A stretch of DNA of 64,000 nucleotides from Coffea arabica (GCF_036785885.1 NC_092326.1:43849072-43913071), one strand, 5' to 3'. Positions 41,431-53,940 are shown, counted from the stretch's first letter. The notes: a model not told the origin generated them from the sequence alone. Numbers and translations: made by a program.

Positions 41431-42440
41431 GTTTTTTTTTTTTCGTTATTTGGTTGTTCCTTGTCTAAGAAAACAAAAACGAAAGGAGAAAAGCAAAAGT
41501 TGTTTGACCTATTTGATCGCAGAACCTTTTAGCATGTGTTTTCAAGAAAGAGTCCTTCGCAAAATAGTACGTTGAAATGAAATCATGCACTATGATTGTC
41601 CTAAGATCCAAAATGAAATCGCGTACTATGATTTCCCTAAGATCTGTTTGGATCGATGGATTTGACATGGATGCATTTGAAATTTATATCTATATAAATC
41701 TGAGAAGCGGCTTTTTGTATGGTTAAATCAGAATGCTTTCAACTCTTTACTTATAGAATTTTGATTTTTTTTTAAATTCTTATATATCCTTTCATGCCCC
41801 TTTGAATTCAAATAGTTAGCAATGGATTTACTTACATAGAAATTTGGTTTGAAATCTATTAAACCAAATTGCAGGTTATGATTTTCTTTTGCTTCAAAAT
41901 TTATCTGTTCAATTTTATTTTGAAAGTACAAATATAAGTATATTTTAAGTGTAAAACCAAATTGCAAGTTATGGAATTTTTTTTCTTTCACTTTAAGTTT
42001 TAACTGTTCAATTTCAGGGTTGAATGTGGATTCAACATCTCCTTTGAAAATTTAAAGTTATTCGGTTCAAAAATAATATTAAAAAAATAACTGAATTCTC
42101 CTTTGAAAAATTAAGTTTTTTATACTTTTGTATTGAATCCTCATTTTTATATTTTACTCGCCAAACTCACTTTATAATAGTGTAACATTGACAATATGTT
42201 AAGTTATATTTTGAATAAAAGTTGAAAAAATTGGGAGTCTTCGACTAATAGATGTGAGAAGTGCTGATCGCAATTACTACAAAAAAGAAAATCCCAACAT
42301 ACATAGAGCATATTATATACACATGTATATATGTAATTCTTAAAAGTATATAAGAGATTACTATAGATTTTTTATAGTATAATATATATCGAATGAAACA
42401 TTGTGATATTACTTTATTCTAATTGGACGGGAAAAAGAAA

Positions 42441-43981
42441 AAGGGAGAAGTAGGGGAAAGGGAAATAGAGGAGGTTGGCAGGCTATCCAAGTGTTTGGAA
42501 GAATGATGAGGGGAAAGAGATAGGAAATTGAGTGGCAAGAATAGGGAGCTAGAGGTATGGGGAAAAGAATGGTGAGGAGTTAAGGTGTGGCAAGAAAAGT
42601 CGAAAAAGGATAGTGAACAACAAGATTGTGTGAAAAAGAGAAGGGAAGAAAGCAGGGAATTGTGGGAATATAACGGAGGTGACCAAAAATGACAAGAAGG
42701 ATGCCATCGTGGTAGGAGTGGTAAGAGGCGTCGAGATTATAGGAGGTAGTGGATGGCCAGTTGACAATTAAGAAAAGATAGAAAGGGTAATAGTTTTTAA
42801 TAATTTTGAAAACTCTAACAACATATCTTACAAAGAATTTTTTTTTTTTGTGATCTATATTAAAGTCTATGAAAAACACTATTTTATAAGCACTCAACAA
42901 TTTTAGGGGTACAAGATAGGAGAAAAGATTTTCTAAACTCAAGAAAATTGAATTAGTTATAATTTATGCTTTTTATATTATAAATTATGATATATGAATA
43001 TAACATGATATCTTTCGTTAGCTATTGATAAATAGGTTTACGATTGCTCTATCATGTAAATTATTATAAATTAAATTATTTTATTCAAATTCTTATCATA
43101 TATTGACAGACAATAGCAAACAAATTTTGATTTCAACTTATTTAAGATATTAAAATTAAGAAAGCCCATTTTATGCTCACAGAGTAAATTTTTTTGAACA
43201 TATTAAGTATACACTTATTTGAAATTTTTAATTCTTTTCAAGTACTCTGTAACATACCACAATATATAAGTATATATTATTATTTTGAATTGAAATATAT
43301 GCAGGAGTCAAAATGCTAGTTCACTTTACTTTAGAATACCTTTTTGTAGAAATTATCCTAAAATAAAAGAAAATTAACAAACCGGTTGGAGAAGAAATAT
43401 AAAACTTAAAAAGTTTAGTGGTTAAAATAAAAAAAATTCCAAATTTTTTTCTACTTCAAACGTCCAGTTCTGGAGTACCTTTTAAGGATGGCAAATAGGA
43501 TTGCTGCCATGGCTATGGCAGTTGCATCATTAGAAATGAGCCTCTTAGGCCTTTCCTGTGCTATTGTTTCATCTTTGGAAAAATCATTTAAAATGTCTCT
43601 CACAATTCGTGCAATGAATTTTTTTCATTTTTTACTATTAAAATATTAACTTTACGTCCTTTACAAATTCAACTTAGCAAAATTTAGTTCCAATATAAGT
43701 TTTCGACTACTTTTTAGTCTAAAATCACCATGTGACTCACATGTAGTCATTTTTTATTGCATTTTCTTGGATTTTTTGTAGAAAAATTACTGTAGCGATT
43801 TGATGTATGCGGGGAAAAAAAGTAATACGGAAATGTGATCACGGAAAATAACGCAATTTTTCAGTGAAAAATGGCTGTCCAAACGGGCCAGATTCCACCT
43901 ATTTTTTTAGCAACAAAAGTAAATATGGACTAAGCCAGGTGGTGCTTTTTTAAGAAAAAATGAATATAATTCAGGTAAGAT
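42441..43981. other. AT-rich intergenic region
   Basis: No gene is recognised. The plus strand at 42430-42730 is purine-rich, which explains the minus-strand frames there. A GTTTGG-family copy in reverse orientation lies at about 43775-43885, where TTACTGTAGCGATTTGATGT and CTGTCCAAACGGGCC are visible. Confidence 0.4.
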
Positions 43982-44422
43982 TAGAGATGTAATCGAGCCG
44001 AGTCGAGCTCGAGTAGTGCTATACTCGAGCTCGACTCGACTCATATGTCCCTAGGATCGAGCTCGATCGAGTCAAAAAAATTGATACTCGAAACTCGACT
44101 CGATGTACTCGCTCTAAGCTCGAAACTCGACTCGATAAGGCTCGATAACGAAGGGTATTTTGTAAATTCCATATAACTTATACCCATAATGATCATTTTA
44201 TAATTATAATACATATATATTATTTAAATTATAAATATATTATTTAAATAACCCTGGCTCGACGAGTGGCTCGACGAGTAGCTCAACGAGCCTCGAGCCG
44301 GGGATTTTTGACTCGAAACTCGACTCGATTTTCGTTCGAGCTACTCGAACTCGATCAACCCGAGTTTGAGCCAAGTCGTTGACCAAGCTACTCGCGAGTA
44401 GCTTGGCTCGCATACACCCCTA
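43982..44422. mobile_element. Non-autonomous hAT element, CTCGAG-rich
   Basis: The octamer GGTAAGAT flanks both ends (43974-43981 and 44423-44430). The left end TAGAGATGTAATCGAGCC and the right end GGCTCGCATACACCCCTA are imperfect inverted repeats of the same type as the element at 10566. The body is rich in CTCGAGCTCGACTCG words with an AT-rich centre. It has no open frame. Confidence 0.82.
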
Positions 44423-46797
44423 GGTAAGATTCTACTTTTTTGGAGTAAAAATGAATATGGATCGAATAATTTGTTTAACTACAATTAGGATCCAATCTTT
44501 TTGTGTCTTGGATGGATTTGAAATCCACCAATTTTGACACGTGAAATTCCTCTCATGGTTTGTGGAATTTCAAATTCAATCCCTCCTTGATTATCAGACA
44601 ACTTGAGGGATTTGGATTGAGAAATTGAAATCGAATTGCACCCGAATTACTCAATCCAAACATAGCCATTAAGGATAATCTATTTTAATGATTTCTAAGG
44701 TATATAGATAAGTAATTTCACCAAGTACAAGAATTACTTAGATTTAAATGTCTCAATTACAATTAGTTCGTCCAAAAACATTTTTTTCATCAAATTTATT
44801 GTCTTTCACCACCAAAAAATAAAATGAAAAAAAGGAAGCGCTTTAGTTGGGTAAATAAAACAGAGAGCAAGAGGGAGAATTTGATAAGAAAAAAGTGTTT
44901 GTAAATTTTAAAACAGCTGATAAAAAAAGAGTAAAAAGTATTGAAAGTTATCTTGCGTTAGTAATAATCTTAATTTTAATATTAAAAAATAATATATATA
45001 TATATATATAATCGAATTAGCTCACGAACTAACAAACTGAGTATTTTTGAATTCAAGTTTGATTTGATCAGGTTAAATCGAGTTTTGACTCGAACCACTC
45101 GCAAACCACTTGATTTGTGTACAACCCTATATGGAGATTAGGGCAGCCCCCGAGTAGAGGATAGTAGGAGCTGGACTTGGTCAAAGTTTTGGCCTAATTC
45201 CCAGTCCTTTTGCGCCCGCATGTTTGGATTGTGATTTTTTGAAAAAATTGTTACGTGAACGCATTTTTTTAATTATATCTTTATCTCACGTACATCAAAT
45301 TAGTATAATATATTTTTCTACAAAAATTTGTAAAAACAGCAATCCATACAGGCGTGGCCTACAAACCATACAAATTGTGTCTCGCAAAATGGTTCCCCAG
45401 CTCGAGTTGTTAATAAAAATATAAAACCCGGCTGACTCATTTCCACTGCTACTTATTGTAATTTCAAGTTAGAAAGGGAAGTAAAAAGTGACAAAGAAAA
45501 AGGAAAAGAAAGAAGGGGTCCTTACCAATGGGACGCAAGTGTTTACTTTGAACTAATACGACTCTCGCAAGTAGATTACTCGAGCAGAAGCTCCTGCGAT
45601 GTATGTGCAGTTTTCAGGAAAAAGTCCTTGACGAACAAAAATATGAAATAAACCAGAACATGCCATGAAAAAATTTTAGTAAATGGGCTTTCGCCTTTGC
45701 AGGTTAGCTGTTGTACTAGTAGTGTAGTGCATGGCTGCATGCCCAATTCCTCAATGAATATAGTTGGCTTCTATAGTCCTATTTTTTTTTTTTTTTTGCC
45801 TACCGATAACAATTCTATAGTCCTACTTAGAGGAGTAATTTTGTGCAACTACCGAATGAAAATTTCAAAGCAACATCACGAGAACTCACTCAACAATGCC
45901 ACAGGACTGGACTTAAAAGGGTGATATATGCAATCATTTTCAAGTTATGGAAAAGGAAGGTGAGCAGAGATGGTAGTAACCAGCTAAAATTGGAGGGCAT
46001 AACTTGGAAAGGACCGGCCGTGACAACGGTCGAGTGAGTCGACAGTGGCATCCTTAGACTGACATCTTTAATTTCCTTTTCCTGTTAGTCACGGAACTTT
46101 TAGTTTAGCCAATTATCAAAATGCTTATGAACGAGGGAAAAAGATAATAGGAAAATGTGATTATAGAAAACGACGTAATTTTTTGACAGAAAATAGCAAT
46201 CCAAATAAGGCAGCTAGCGAGTCTTTCTCGTATCTAGTACTCCAACACATTGTTCATTTGTAATAGACACACAATAAATAGTACTTTTTTTTTTTTTATA
46301 TCGTACCAGTAACATTCCTGTAACTTAATCTATCCTAATCTAGTGGAAGAGAGAACCGATGGGAGTAGAAATACTATCGAAAAAAGCCACTGAAAGCGGT
46401 GAACTTTGTACAAAATCTAATCGATTGTAGATTCTATCATTGATGCAGATTTTATGAAATAAAACTATTACATGTATATCTTTTTTTATTTTTGAACCAC
46501 AATGTGCAAATTTAAAGGATTGCGACGTCATTCCCCTCTTTTGGTGGGGAAAATGATGGCAATTACATATTGAAAATTCAAGGAAATTTCCCCTCTTTCT
46601 TTTCCTTTGTATAGTAGTAAAACAAATTGAGTTCCTATTGTTAGTAATCAGTAAGTAGGGAGACCTCTTCAGGCACAAGATCACTCAATTTGGTTTGGAT
46701 GCCTAATGTTCACTGACTGCGACCAGGCATTGTGATTGATTTCCAAGTTGGTCATCATCGGGGAAGACTTCCAAGTCAATTTGTCTGTTTCTCTCTG

Positions 46798-46828
<31 letters not shown>

Positions 46829-47638
46829 TCTTGTCCTACACATTTCTTCTTTCCATCAAGAAATTACGCGGAATTTTTTTTGCTTGGGGCTCTGATAGAC
46901 AGACAGGTGTACCTCTTTGGAAAGCAACCCGTTTGGACAGCCATTTTCCTTCGAAAAATTTCGTGATCACATTTCTCTATTATTTTTTTTCTCACATACA
47001 TCAGATCGTTACAGTATTTTTGCTACAAAAAATCCAAAAAAATGCAATCCGAACGAGGTGGCAAAAGAAACACCATTACTCTCTACTCTATCGATCCGAT
47101 CAAGGTGTTCCAGTTCGTTTATAATTAACAAGAATCGAAATTCCAGTACCGATGATCTTTTCAGCTCGTATAAAAACTAGAAAAAGCTTGAAAGACTTGG
47201 AAGTCAAATTTTAATTGCCAGGAAGAGTTCCGTAGCGTGGAAAATAGTTACTACGACCAATTCAAGATGTTAATACATGTTTGATCAAAATAATTGACTG
47301 AAATTAATGGTTCAAGGATTCCAAATTTCAAAGATGATGTGGTGCAAGTTAGGAGTGAAATTCAGAGTAAAAGTCCAAGAAAACTGAAGAAAGAATTAGA
47401 ACACGAACGAAGAAGAGACGTCCCATGTTCACAATGAGCAGGCCATTGGCTGGTTCTGTTGAGAAGAGGGGAGGGGAATGTGGTCAATTGGACAGCACTC
47501 CCAAAACCGCGTTTAATCAATCCTGTTAACGGACTTTACTTGTGGACTGTCTTGTCTCTCTAAACTGCTGTCTGAGAAAATTCCAGTAATTAATTAGGAT
47601 TCCACAAACCAACCAACCATTCTTCGGAAAATATATAT
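44423..47638. other. Intergenic region upstream of the NAC gene
   Basis: No gene is recognised. A degenerate hAT-like end lies at about 45000-45130. GTTTGG-family copies lie at about 45222-45345, 46110-46205 (partial) and 46926-47057. A CT microsatellite lies at about 46800-46829. Confidence 0.4.
46926..47057. repeat. GTTTGG-ended MITE copy
   Basis: It begins AACCCGTTTGGACAGCC and contains TTTCGTGATCACATTTCTCT, CACATACATCAGATCGTTAC and AGTATTTTTGC. It ends with GCAATCCGAACGAGG. It is nearly the reverse complement of the 43775-43885 copy. Confidence 0.7.
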
Positions 47639-47662
47639 ATGTATATATATATATATATATAA
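47633..47662 (+). promoter_or_regulatory. TA-repeat TATA region of the NAC gene
   Basis: A run of ATATATAT with a terminal TATAAATG lies about 145 bp before the chosen start codon and is the only TATA-like block nearby. If it is the core promoter, the leader begins near 47690 and the ATG at 47663 is not transcribed. Confidence 0.4.
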
Positions 47663-47803
47663 ATGAAGCCTGCCTCATCACTCCCATCGCAGTTCCAACT
47701 GCAGTTCCATAGCGTTTTCTTACAGTACGTAGCTGAGCCAAGGTGTATTTTCGAGTTTAGTTACAGAAGCTTTCAGCTAGTCATAAAAATATTAGCAGAA
47801 AGA

Positions 47804-49183
47804 ATGGATGATTCGACGACATCAAGTGATCTTGAGCTGCCGGGGTTCAGGTTCCACCCAACGGAGGAGGAGCTTCTTGATTTCTACCTCAAAAGCACGG
47901 TACTCGGCAAGAAGTTGCACTGCGACATAATTGGTTGTCTCAACATCTATGATCACGATCCCTGGGACTTGCCAGGTAAAAATTCTCAAAAGCGTCATCG
48001 TTTACATTTGTCATTCCTTCATTCTTTGTTTCTTAGCTAGTGTTTTAGCTTGTGGGGTGATTCTTTCATCCATTCTTTAGTTTCCTGGAGTTTTGTTCTG
48101 ATGGGATACTGCGTTTACTAGTTAGAATGCTGAGGCATATGCTGAACATTCTGCTTTGAAAGAACAGGGCTGGCGAGAATTGGCGAGAGAGAATGGTACT
48201 TTTTCGTGCCTCGCGACAGAAAGCGTGGGAGCGGAGGCGGCGGAAGACCCAATCGGACCACCAAAAGGGGATTTTGGAAGGCAACGGGATCAGACCGTAA
48301 AATCCTGAGCTTATCCAACCCTAAGAAGATGATCGGGCTGAAGAAAACGCTGGTTTTCTACACAGGCAGAGCACCTCGAGGATGCAAGACTGATTGGGTC
48401 ATGAACGAGTATCGCCTGCCTGATCATCATGATCGTGATCATCGCACTTGCCATTCTCTTTCCGGCACCCCCAACGTACGCAAATCCCAGAATTCTAGTT
48501 TGTGCATGTTTTTTAATATGCTGCACATGAAATTTAATTGCATGGCATGGCCTTGTAATAAAATACTTTTGCAGCAGGCTGTGGTTCTGTGCAAAATATA
48601 CAGGAAAGCAACTTCACTGAGGGTGTTGGAGCAGAGAGCTGGTGTCGATCAACAACAACCAGAAGAAGCCAAGGCGTTGTCGATCCCCGTCCTCCTCCAC
48701 CACCACCACCATACTAGTAGTACTGATTATTATTACTATGCTTCCGGCCGGGATCCCTCCTCATCCCCACCATTAATAGACGACGCTGCCTCAATTTGCA
48801 ATAATATCCAGCAACACGACCTCCCAATGCCCTACCATCATCATCCTCTGGCCTTCAAAAAGGAAGACGAAGAGCTATCATCCGGATTAGACAAGAAACA
48901 CGTTGCTATTACTCCTGCTATTACTGCTGATGACGACGAGGAAGACGACGAGGACGACCACGATTCCCTTGAATGCAAGGGCAAGTCCAGGACTTGCACA
49001 AACAATCTACGGTTGCCATCAACAACAACAACGGGGAATTCTGGAAACACATTGGCAGAACTTCAGGTACCATCCAGATTGAGCATGGACTGGACGCAGG
49101 ATCCTTTCTGGGCTCAATTACGTAGCCCCTGGCTTGACAACTTGGCCACCCCTAATTACCATGCTAATGTGCTCAACTTCTGA
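47804..49183 (+). CDS. NAC domain transcription factor
   Basis: Plant-specific nuclear DNA-binding regulator. Exons 47804-47975, 48168-48475 and 48575-49183 join to 362 residues. All five NAC subdomains are present: [18 protein letters not shown] (13-30), [38 protein letters not shown] with [30 protein letters not shown], and [10 protein letters not shown] (163-172). The C-terminal half is low-complexity, with a His run, an acidic run ([12 protein letters not shown]) and a closing [14 protein letters not shown], a plausible activation region. Introns sit at the positions usual for NAC genes. An in-frame ATG at 47663 would add 47 residues, but it lies next to a TA-rich TATA-like run, so 47804 is preferred. 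The exon 3 acceptor is GCAGCAG, allowing loss of one Gln. The target genes and subgroup are not assigned. Confidence 0.93.
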
Positions 49184-49873
49184 AGATGAAGATCAATACC
49201 TGCCGGTTGATGTTGAGGCGATTGGATTGGATTTTTATATAGTTTGGGGGCTACAAATTTACTAGTGGTGCTCATGATCAACAACAGACTCGTCTCGATA
49301 GCCTGCTGCTCCCAAACTCAGCCAAAATGTCACAAATTAAGGATTTAAGGGTAAGGGTAGGCCAGCAAATAAAATGAAAAGAAGCCTCCAATTGGGGCGG
49401 GGTTCCATTTCACTAATGCAACTTTGCTTTGTTAGTGAACAGTAGTGTGCGGTATTGTCTCAACGTTGACTAATATTTTATTTATTACTCCCAATCAAAA
49501 TTTACCAACATAATAATAATAATAATAGTATCATGCGTTTACTTGACTCGTTGACCGGAGAAAATCCCATGGGGAATGGATGCGGGGTCCATTCATCTCA
49601 CGCTTCTACTACTGGTTAGATATATCTTTCCGGGCACTTGGACTTTGGACCCCCATGCATTATGCAATTTAAATGTTGAACCGTTCGTACGTATCAATTG
49701 ATTTGAGCGCGTGTCCTAAAAGTAGGGTTGTTTTATCTGAAACTTGAATTAAAAGAAATAATAATAATAATAAATTGAGAGGTGTATGTTTCGTATTTGG
49801 AAATCGTAATCAAACACTTGAGTATGGAATGGATGTCACGAGTTAATCGATCGATAGTAGGGAATTATAAGAA
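49184..49873. other. NAC 3' flank
   Basis: AT-rich sequence with ATA trinucleotide repeats (about 49510-49525 and 49757-49772). No gene is seen. Confidence 0.4.
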
Positions 49874-51278
49874 GGGATAATTTCAGAAACCTCCTCCGAG
49901 AATTTTAACAATTTCATTGACCTGCCGTAAGGTTTTGAAAACGACATAAACCTCCCCTGAACTTAGAGTTGTAGTAACATGGTCAGCCCAGGTCAGAAAA
50001 ATGAGCATTGAAAAAGTATTTTGTGAAGTGAGATGATATTTTTGTTCCACATATGCCCTTTTTGCTTATCCACAACTTGTATTGGTAAAAAAATAAAAAA
50101 TATTAAAAGACATAAATAATTAGTAAATTCTAGTAGGTGTAAGAGCAATTAGGAAAAGTGCAGTAGCAACAACTTGAAGTTTCAGTTTGCACCGATGGCT
50201 AGTGCAATGGCCATATTTTTAGTTTCCTTCAAAAGCACATAAGCGGCTCAAGCAACTCAAGAAATAATTTATTTTTAGTGTGATTAACTAATTTTGAGGT
50301 AATAAAAAATGGCAAGACTGGAACAACCAAAGGCCGTAGTTAACATGACACTCATCATAAATATCACACTAGGTACTGTATTTATATTCATCCAAATTGT
50401 AAAATCAATTGGATAAACTCTCATAACAAATGTAAAAGTGCCACGACACTGTACCAACCATTTTAAGTATTTTCTGATTATATAAGAAGAAAACTAGTAG
50501 TACTTGTTAGTTGGATTGTATTTGGAAGAAATGTATGACGTTTATTTGATGACTACCACTGTAACTTTACTAAGAGATAATAAGCAACAACTTATTAGTT
50601 GAACTAGTTAGTAAGACAACACAAGTCACTTGACATTAGTTCAAAATTGCTATAATTATAGCAGTTGTAGTACTAGTTAACTATTGCTGCAATGCAAGAT
50701 AGTTTCAAAATACCATTTGCCCCAAATGAATGAAGCAGACGGTGAGGATTGTAAAGCCAAATTTCATGACCATTGATTATTTGTCACTAATGCCAACCAT
50801 TTACAAAAAGCAAGAGTGGGTAGCATGTGAATACTCTCAATGCAAATCAACAAATTTTAACCTGAGGGAAGCCATGCTTTTCTCCTTCTTTTCCCTCTAT
50901 TTTGCTATCTTCTCCAAGCCTTCGTATAAGACTGTCCTTGCGTTGCACTTTGAAGTCATGTCCAATCACAAAAAATGGCGCCATGTTGGTGCATCAATTA
51001 GTGCCATTTCTTAAGTGCAATAACATCGGCTTATTAGAGATAGAACCACAGTTAATATCATTTAATTAGTTCATTTATTTAATGACCTAATTATATTTTT
51101 CTAGAAATTCATTTCTCATCAGCCTTTTATGCATTAGGGCAAAACAGTAAATTCATTCCAAGTTACATTAGCAATGGGCTCCAAAATCAGTTGAGGGAAG
51201 GTCAGTGTTATTTTCGAAATCTTATGGGAGGTCAGTGAAATTGTTAGAAACCTCAAGGGAGGTTTCTGAAATTATCAC
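49874..51278. mobile_element. Non-autonomous MULE-type element
   Basis: The left end GGGATAATTTCAGAAACCTC and the right end GAGGTTTCTGAAATTATCAC are inverted repeats. They continue through TAACAATTTCA-TGACCT and a GTTTTGAAAACGACA block, about 80 bp in all. The flanks TTATAAGAA (49865-49873) and TTATAAAAA (51279-51287) match at 8 of 9 positions. The interior has one 94-codon frame (50730-51014, starting MKQTVRIVKPN) that I do not recognise. No transposase is present. Confidence 0.72.
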
Positions 51279-51297
51279 TTATAAAAAACATTCTCAT

Positions 51298-52506
51298 TAG
51301 GGTGGACACAAGTCGGGTACCCGCCCCTAACATGATTTGGCTAGCCCGACCCTAAGATATTGAATCAACTATTTTGTGACCCTAATCCACTCCTAAAATC
51401 TTCGGGTACCCGAAAAAAGGGGCGGGTCATAGGGTACCCATCCCTAAAAAAAAAAACCATTTTTCAATGAAAAAATTGCTTTCCACTTAATATCAACATA
51501 TTTCTCAAAAAAAATCTACTTTCCAATTAATATTGGTAGAGATATTGTAATCAAAATCCATATATCACCATTCTCACACATTTCATCCAATAATCAAACC
51601 AATCTCATAAATTTAGTACATATTAAAATTATAATATCTAATAAATAAAACGAAATTTCATGACAATTTTGAGTACATCACCATTCTCATGCATTTTATC
51701 TTCCTACAATATAACAAACACAAGGATAATAAGTAATTGGCAACTTTTCCAACTTCCTTAAGGATGTTATGGTACAAGACTGCATCCCAAATGAGTTGAC
51801 TGTGGAATCGAGTTCGGAAAAGAATTGAGCAGAGCTAATAATTTTTGGAGAAAGTATAACCAAAATAATCTTAAAAAAATTTTTCCAACTTTCTTACATC
51901 TTTGGAATAGACCTTATGGCATTAAAGGTGACAAAAAAGAAAATTAAATTTCTCGCACTAAAATAAAGGAGACAAATTTAAGAGACATAATTGCAATAAA
52001 ATAAATAAATAAATGAAAGACACAAATGTTTTAATTATCTAGCTAACAGAAAATTAGAGCTCCAAACACAAATCTTTGATTGAATTGATGAAAAATTTGC
52101 GGGAAAGATCAATGGAGGTAGAATAAAAATGAAAAAGGATGAAAGGGATAAACAATTTTTATAATAGAGTTTCACAAATTTTTCTTCGTTTTGTTCATTT
52201 GGTTCATGCTTCACCAAGAATATTTGCTTTTTTCAGACTAAATGAGGAGGGGCGGATCATATGGGATTAGAATATGAGGCTGTGAGCCACTTCACTTACA
52301 CTTAGGATTAAAAATTATAAAATTATAAAATGGCCCCTAATTTTTTAATATTTATATAATATATCCTGCAAGTTGGATACCCGTGATTTTTTATTTTTCT
52401 GATCCGTATCCGTATCCATTTTTTGTGGATACCCAACCTGCATCTGATCCGCTAAGAAAAATCGGATCGAATATCCTATTTTTCGGATCGGGTTTATCCT
52501 TGAGTA
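51298..52506. mobile_element. Non-autonomous hAT-like element of 1.2 kb
   Basis: The identical octamer ATTCTCAT flanks both ends (51290-51297 and 52507-52514). The left end TAGGGTGGACACAAGTCGGG and the right end TCGGGTTTATCCTTGAGTA are weakly inverted. Blocks of GGGTACCCG on the left and CGGATCCGTATCC-like words on the right are typical of this element type. The interior is AT-rich without a transposase. It starts 20 bp after the MULE-type element ends. Confidence 0.72.
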
Positions 52507-52514
52507 ATTCTCAT

Positions 52515-53153
52515 AATGGTGAGGTACCAAAACGTAGGTATAGATATAATTACTTTTGTTACCAATTTTCTATCCCGTCGTTCCTATTTACGAAATAGTA
52601 CCCCTATGTATATATATATACACGCACACACATGCAGACACACACATATATACAGGCATACATATAAGCTGCAGTAGCAGTAACAGTAGGACTCGATAAT
52701 TGATGGAACAATTGACCTAATGAAGGACACTTTGCAGTACCCATCGATGCAAGAGCTTTTAATAAAAGTATTCAAATTATACTACTACTACTACTAATTA
52801 TATCTGAGAGATTAGTAGTGGACGAGCCCTCCTCGCTCTTGGCCCATCCATACGACGTATTATACTAGTAGTGCTATATATGAGTATTATAATGTAGTAC
52901 TAATATTGAATGATATATGGAGTGAGTGTATAGTTTTCTTAACAAGTAGTAGTAGTGGGGGGGGGGGGGGGGTGTATTTATTATGTATGCTATTGCCGAA
53001 TTTATTATGCATGCAAGGAAGCTTCTCCCTAGTTCCTAGTTCTTCTTGTGATCTTTGATTCCTGCAATTTGTCTGATAGTAATGCACGTAAGAGCACTAG
53101 TCTAGTACAGTATATATGTAGCAGTTGTAATACTAGTGGAGGTCCGTGCACTC
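52515..53153. other. Intergenic region downstream of the glycine-rich protein gene
   Basis: It has short microsatellites (TA/CA near 52608-52650, ACT near 52780) and a G run at about 52957-52972. It probably includes the 3' UTR of the minus-strand gene ending at 53154. No other gene is seen. Confidence 0.4.
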
Positions 53154-53606
53154 TCAAGGCAGGATCCCGTGGCCACCTCCAAAACCACCACCAGCTCCTC
53201 CGCCGAATCCTGAACCACCATTGATACCTCCTCCGCCACCAAGCCCTCCACCGAACCCTCCTACTCCTCCTATTCCAATCCCACCACCCCCACCAAAACC
53301 CCAACCAGCTCCGCCACCTAGGCCACCACCGCCACCACCAAACCCACCCCCGCCTCCGCCTCCAATTCCGCCAGAGTCACCTCCGCCACCATATCCAAAA
53401 CCACCACCAAAGCCACTGCCCCCGTTAACGCCTCCTCCGAAGCCGCCACCGCCATTGAACAGGAACTTGCTGTCTTCTACAGGGTCAGGGGAGTTGGACA
53501 GAAGCTTCGACCTTGCGCTGCAGGTAGCGGGAAAAAGAGCACCAATGAGGACAAGAGGCAGAAGAAAAAGCGCCTGATGAGAAGCAGCACGAATCATGTT
53601 TTGCAC
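53154..53606 (-). CDS. Secreted glycine-rich protein
   Basis: Probable structural cell-wall glycine-rich protein. A single exon of 150 residues. Residues 1-31 form a clear signal peptide (hydrophobic core LFLLPLVLIGALF, cleavage after ATCSA). A short hydrophilic spacer (SKLLSNSPDPVEDSKFLF) is followed by about 100 residues of GGGGFGGG and GGSGFGGGFGYGGG repeats, ending GGGHGILP. This is the layout of class I GRPs. The complementary strand gives a spurious proline-rich frame (53146-53577), rejected because it lacks a signal and a promoter. TATATAA on the minus strand at 53736-53730 stands about 125 bp upstream and fits a core promoter. The second Met (codon 4) is an alternative start. Confidence 0.85.
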   Translation of the reverse strand: MQNMIRAASHQALFLLPLVLIGALFPATCSARSKLLSNSPDPVEDSKFLFNGGGGFGGGVNGGSGFGGGFGYGGGGDSGGIGGGGGGGFGGGGGGLGGGAGWGFGGGGGIGIGGVGGFGGGLGGGGGINGGSGFGGGAGGGFGGGHGILP

Positions 53607-53729
53607 AAATTGGTTACTCCGCCTCGATCGTATAAGGTGCTACGTAAATTAGTAGGAGCACTGAAGGACTTTCTTTGCTTCCTTTCCTGCGTGTTACAAA
53701 GATGGTAGCTTTGGTTTTGTGTATTGCAT

Positions 53730-53736
53730 TATATAT
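53730..53736 (-). promoter_or_regulatory. Candidate TATA box of the glycine-rich protein gene
   Basis: TATATAA on the minus strand lies 124-130 bp upstream of the start codon. The distance fits a leader of roughly 95 nt. Confidence 0.45.
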
Positions 53737-53870
53737 AATAAGCTAAGATAAGAGAGCGGACAGCAAAGGCAAAATTTGCCTGAGATAGTTAATTACTCTT
53801 AATTAATATTGGGTGTGTTGTACTTTGTAGGGTAATTAATTGAATACGCTTTAAAGTAAGTTTGGACAAT

Positions 53871-53873
<3 letters not shown>

Positions 53874-53938
<65 letters not shown>
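53874..53938. repeat. (CT/GA)n microsatellite upstream of the glycine-rich protein gene
   Basis: About 32 uninterrupted CT units, read as GA on the gene strand. It lies about 270-330 bp before the start codon. GA repeats of this kind occur in plant promoters, but no function is shown here. Confidence 0.95.

Positions 53939-53940
<2 letters not shown>

Larger units (their letters stand above)
40610..42440. other. LOG 3' flank and intergenic region
   Basis: Beyond the LOG stop (40662) I see no gene. The 41140-41430 interval holds a possible SINE and a tandem duplication. The remainder is AT-rich. Confidence 0.35.

Noticed and set aside
42549..42942. Minus-strand frames in the 42.5-42.9 kb region
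   Set aside because: Produced by purine-rich plus-strand sequence; low-complexity hydrophobic translations.
53146..53577. Proline-rich 143-codon plus-strand frame
   Set aside because: Complement of the glycine-rich repeats. The minus strand has a signal peptide and a TATA box and explains the sequence better.
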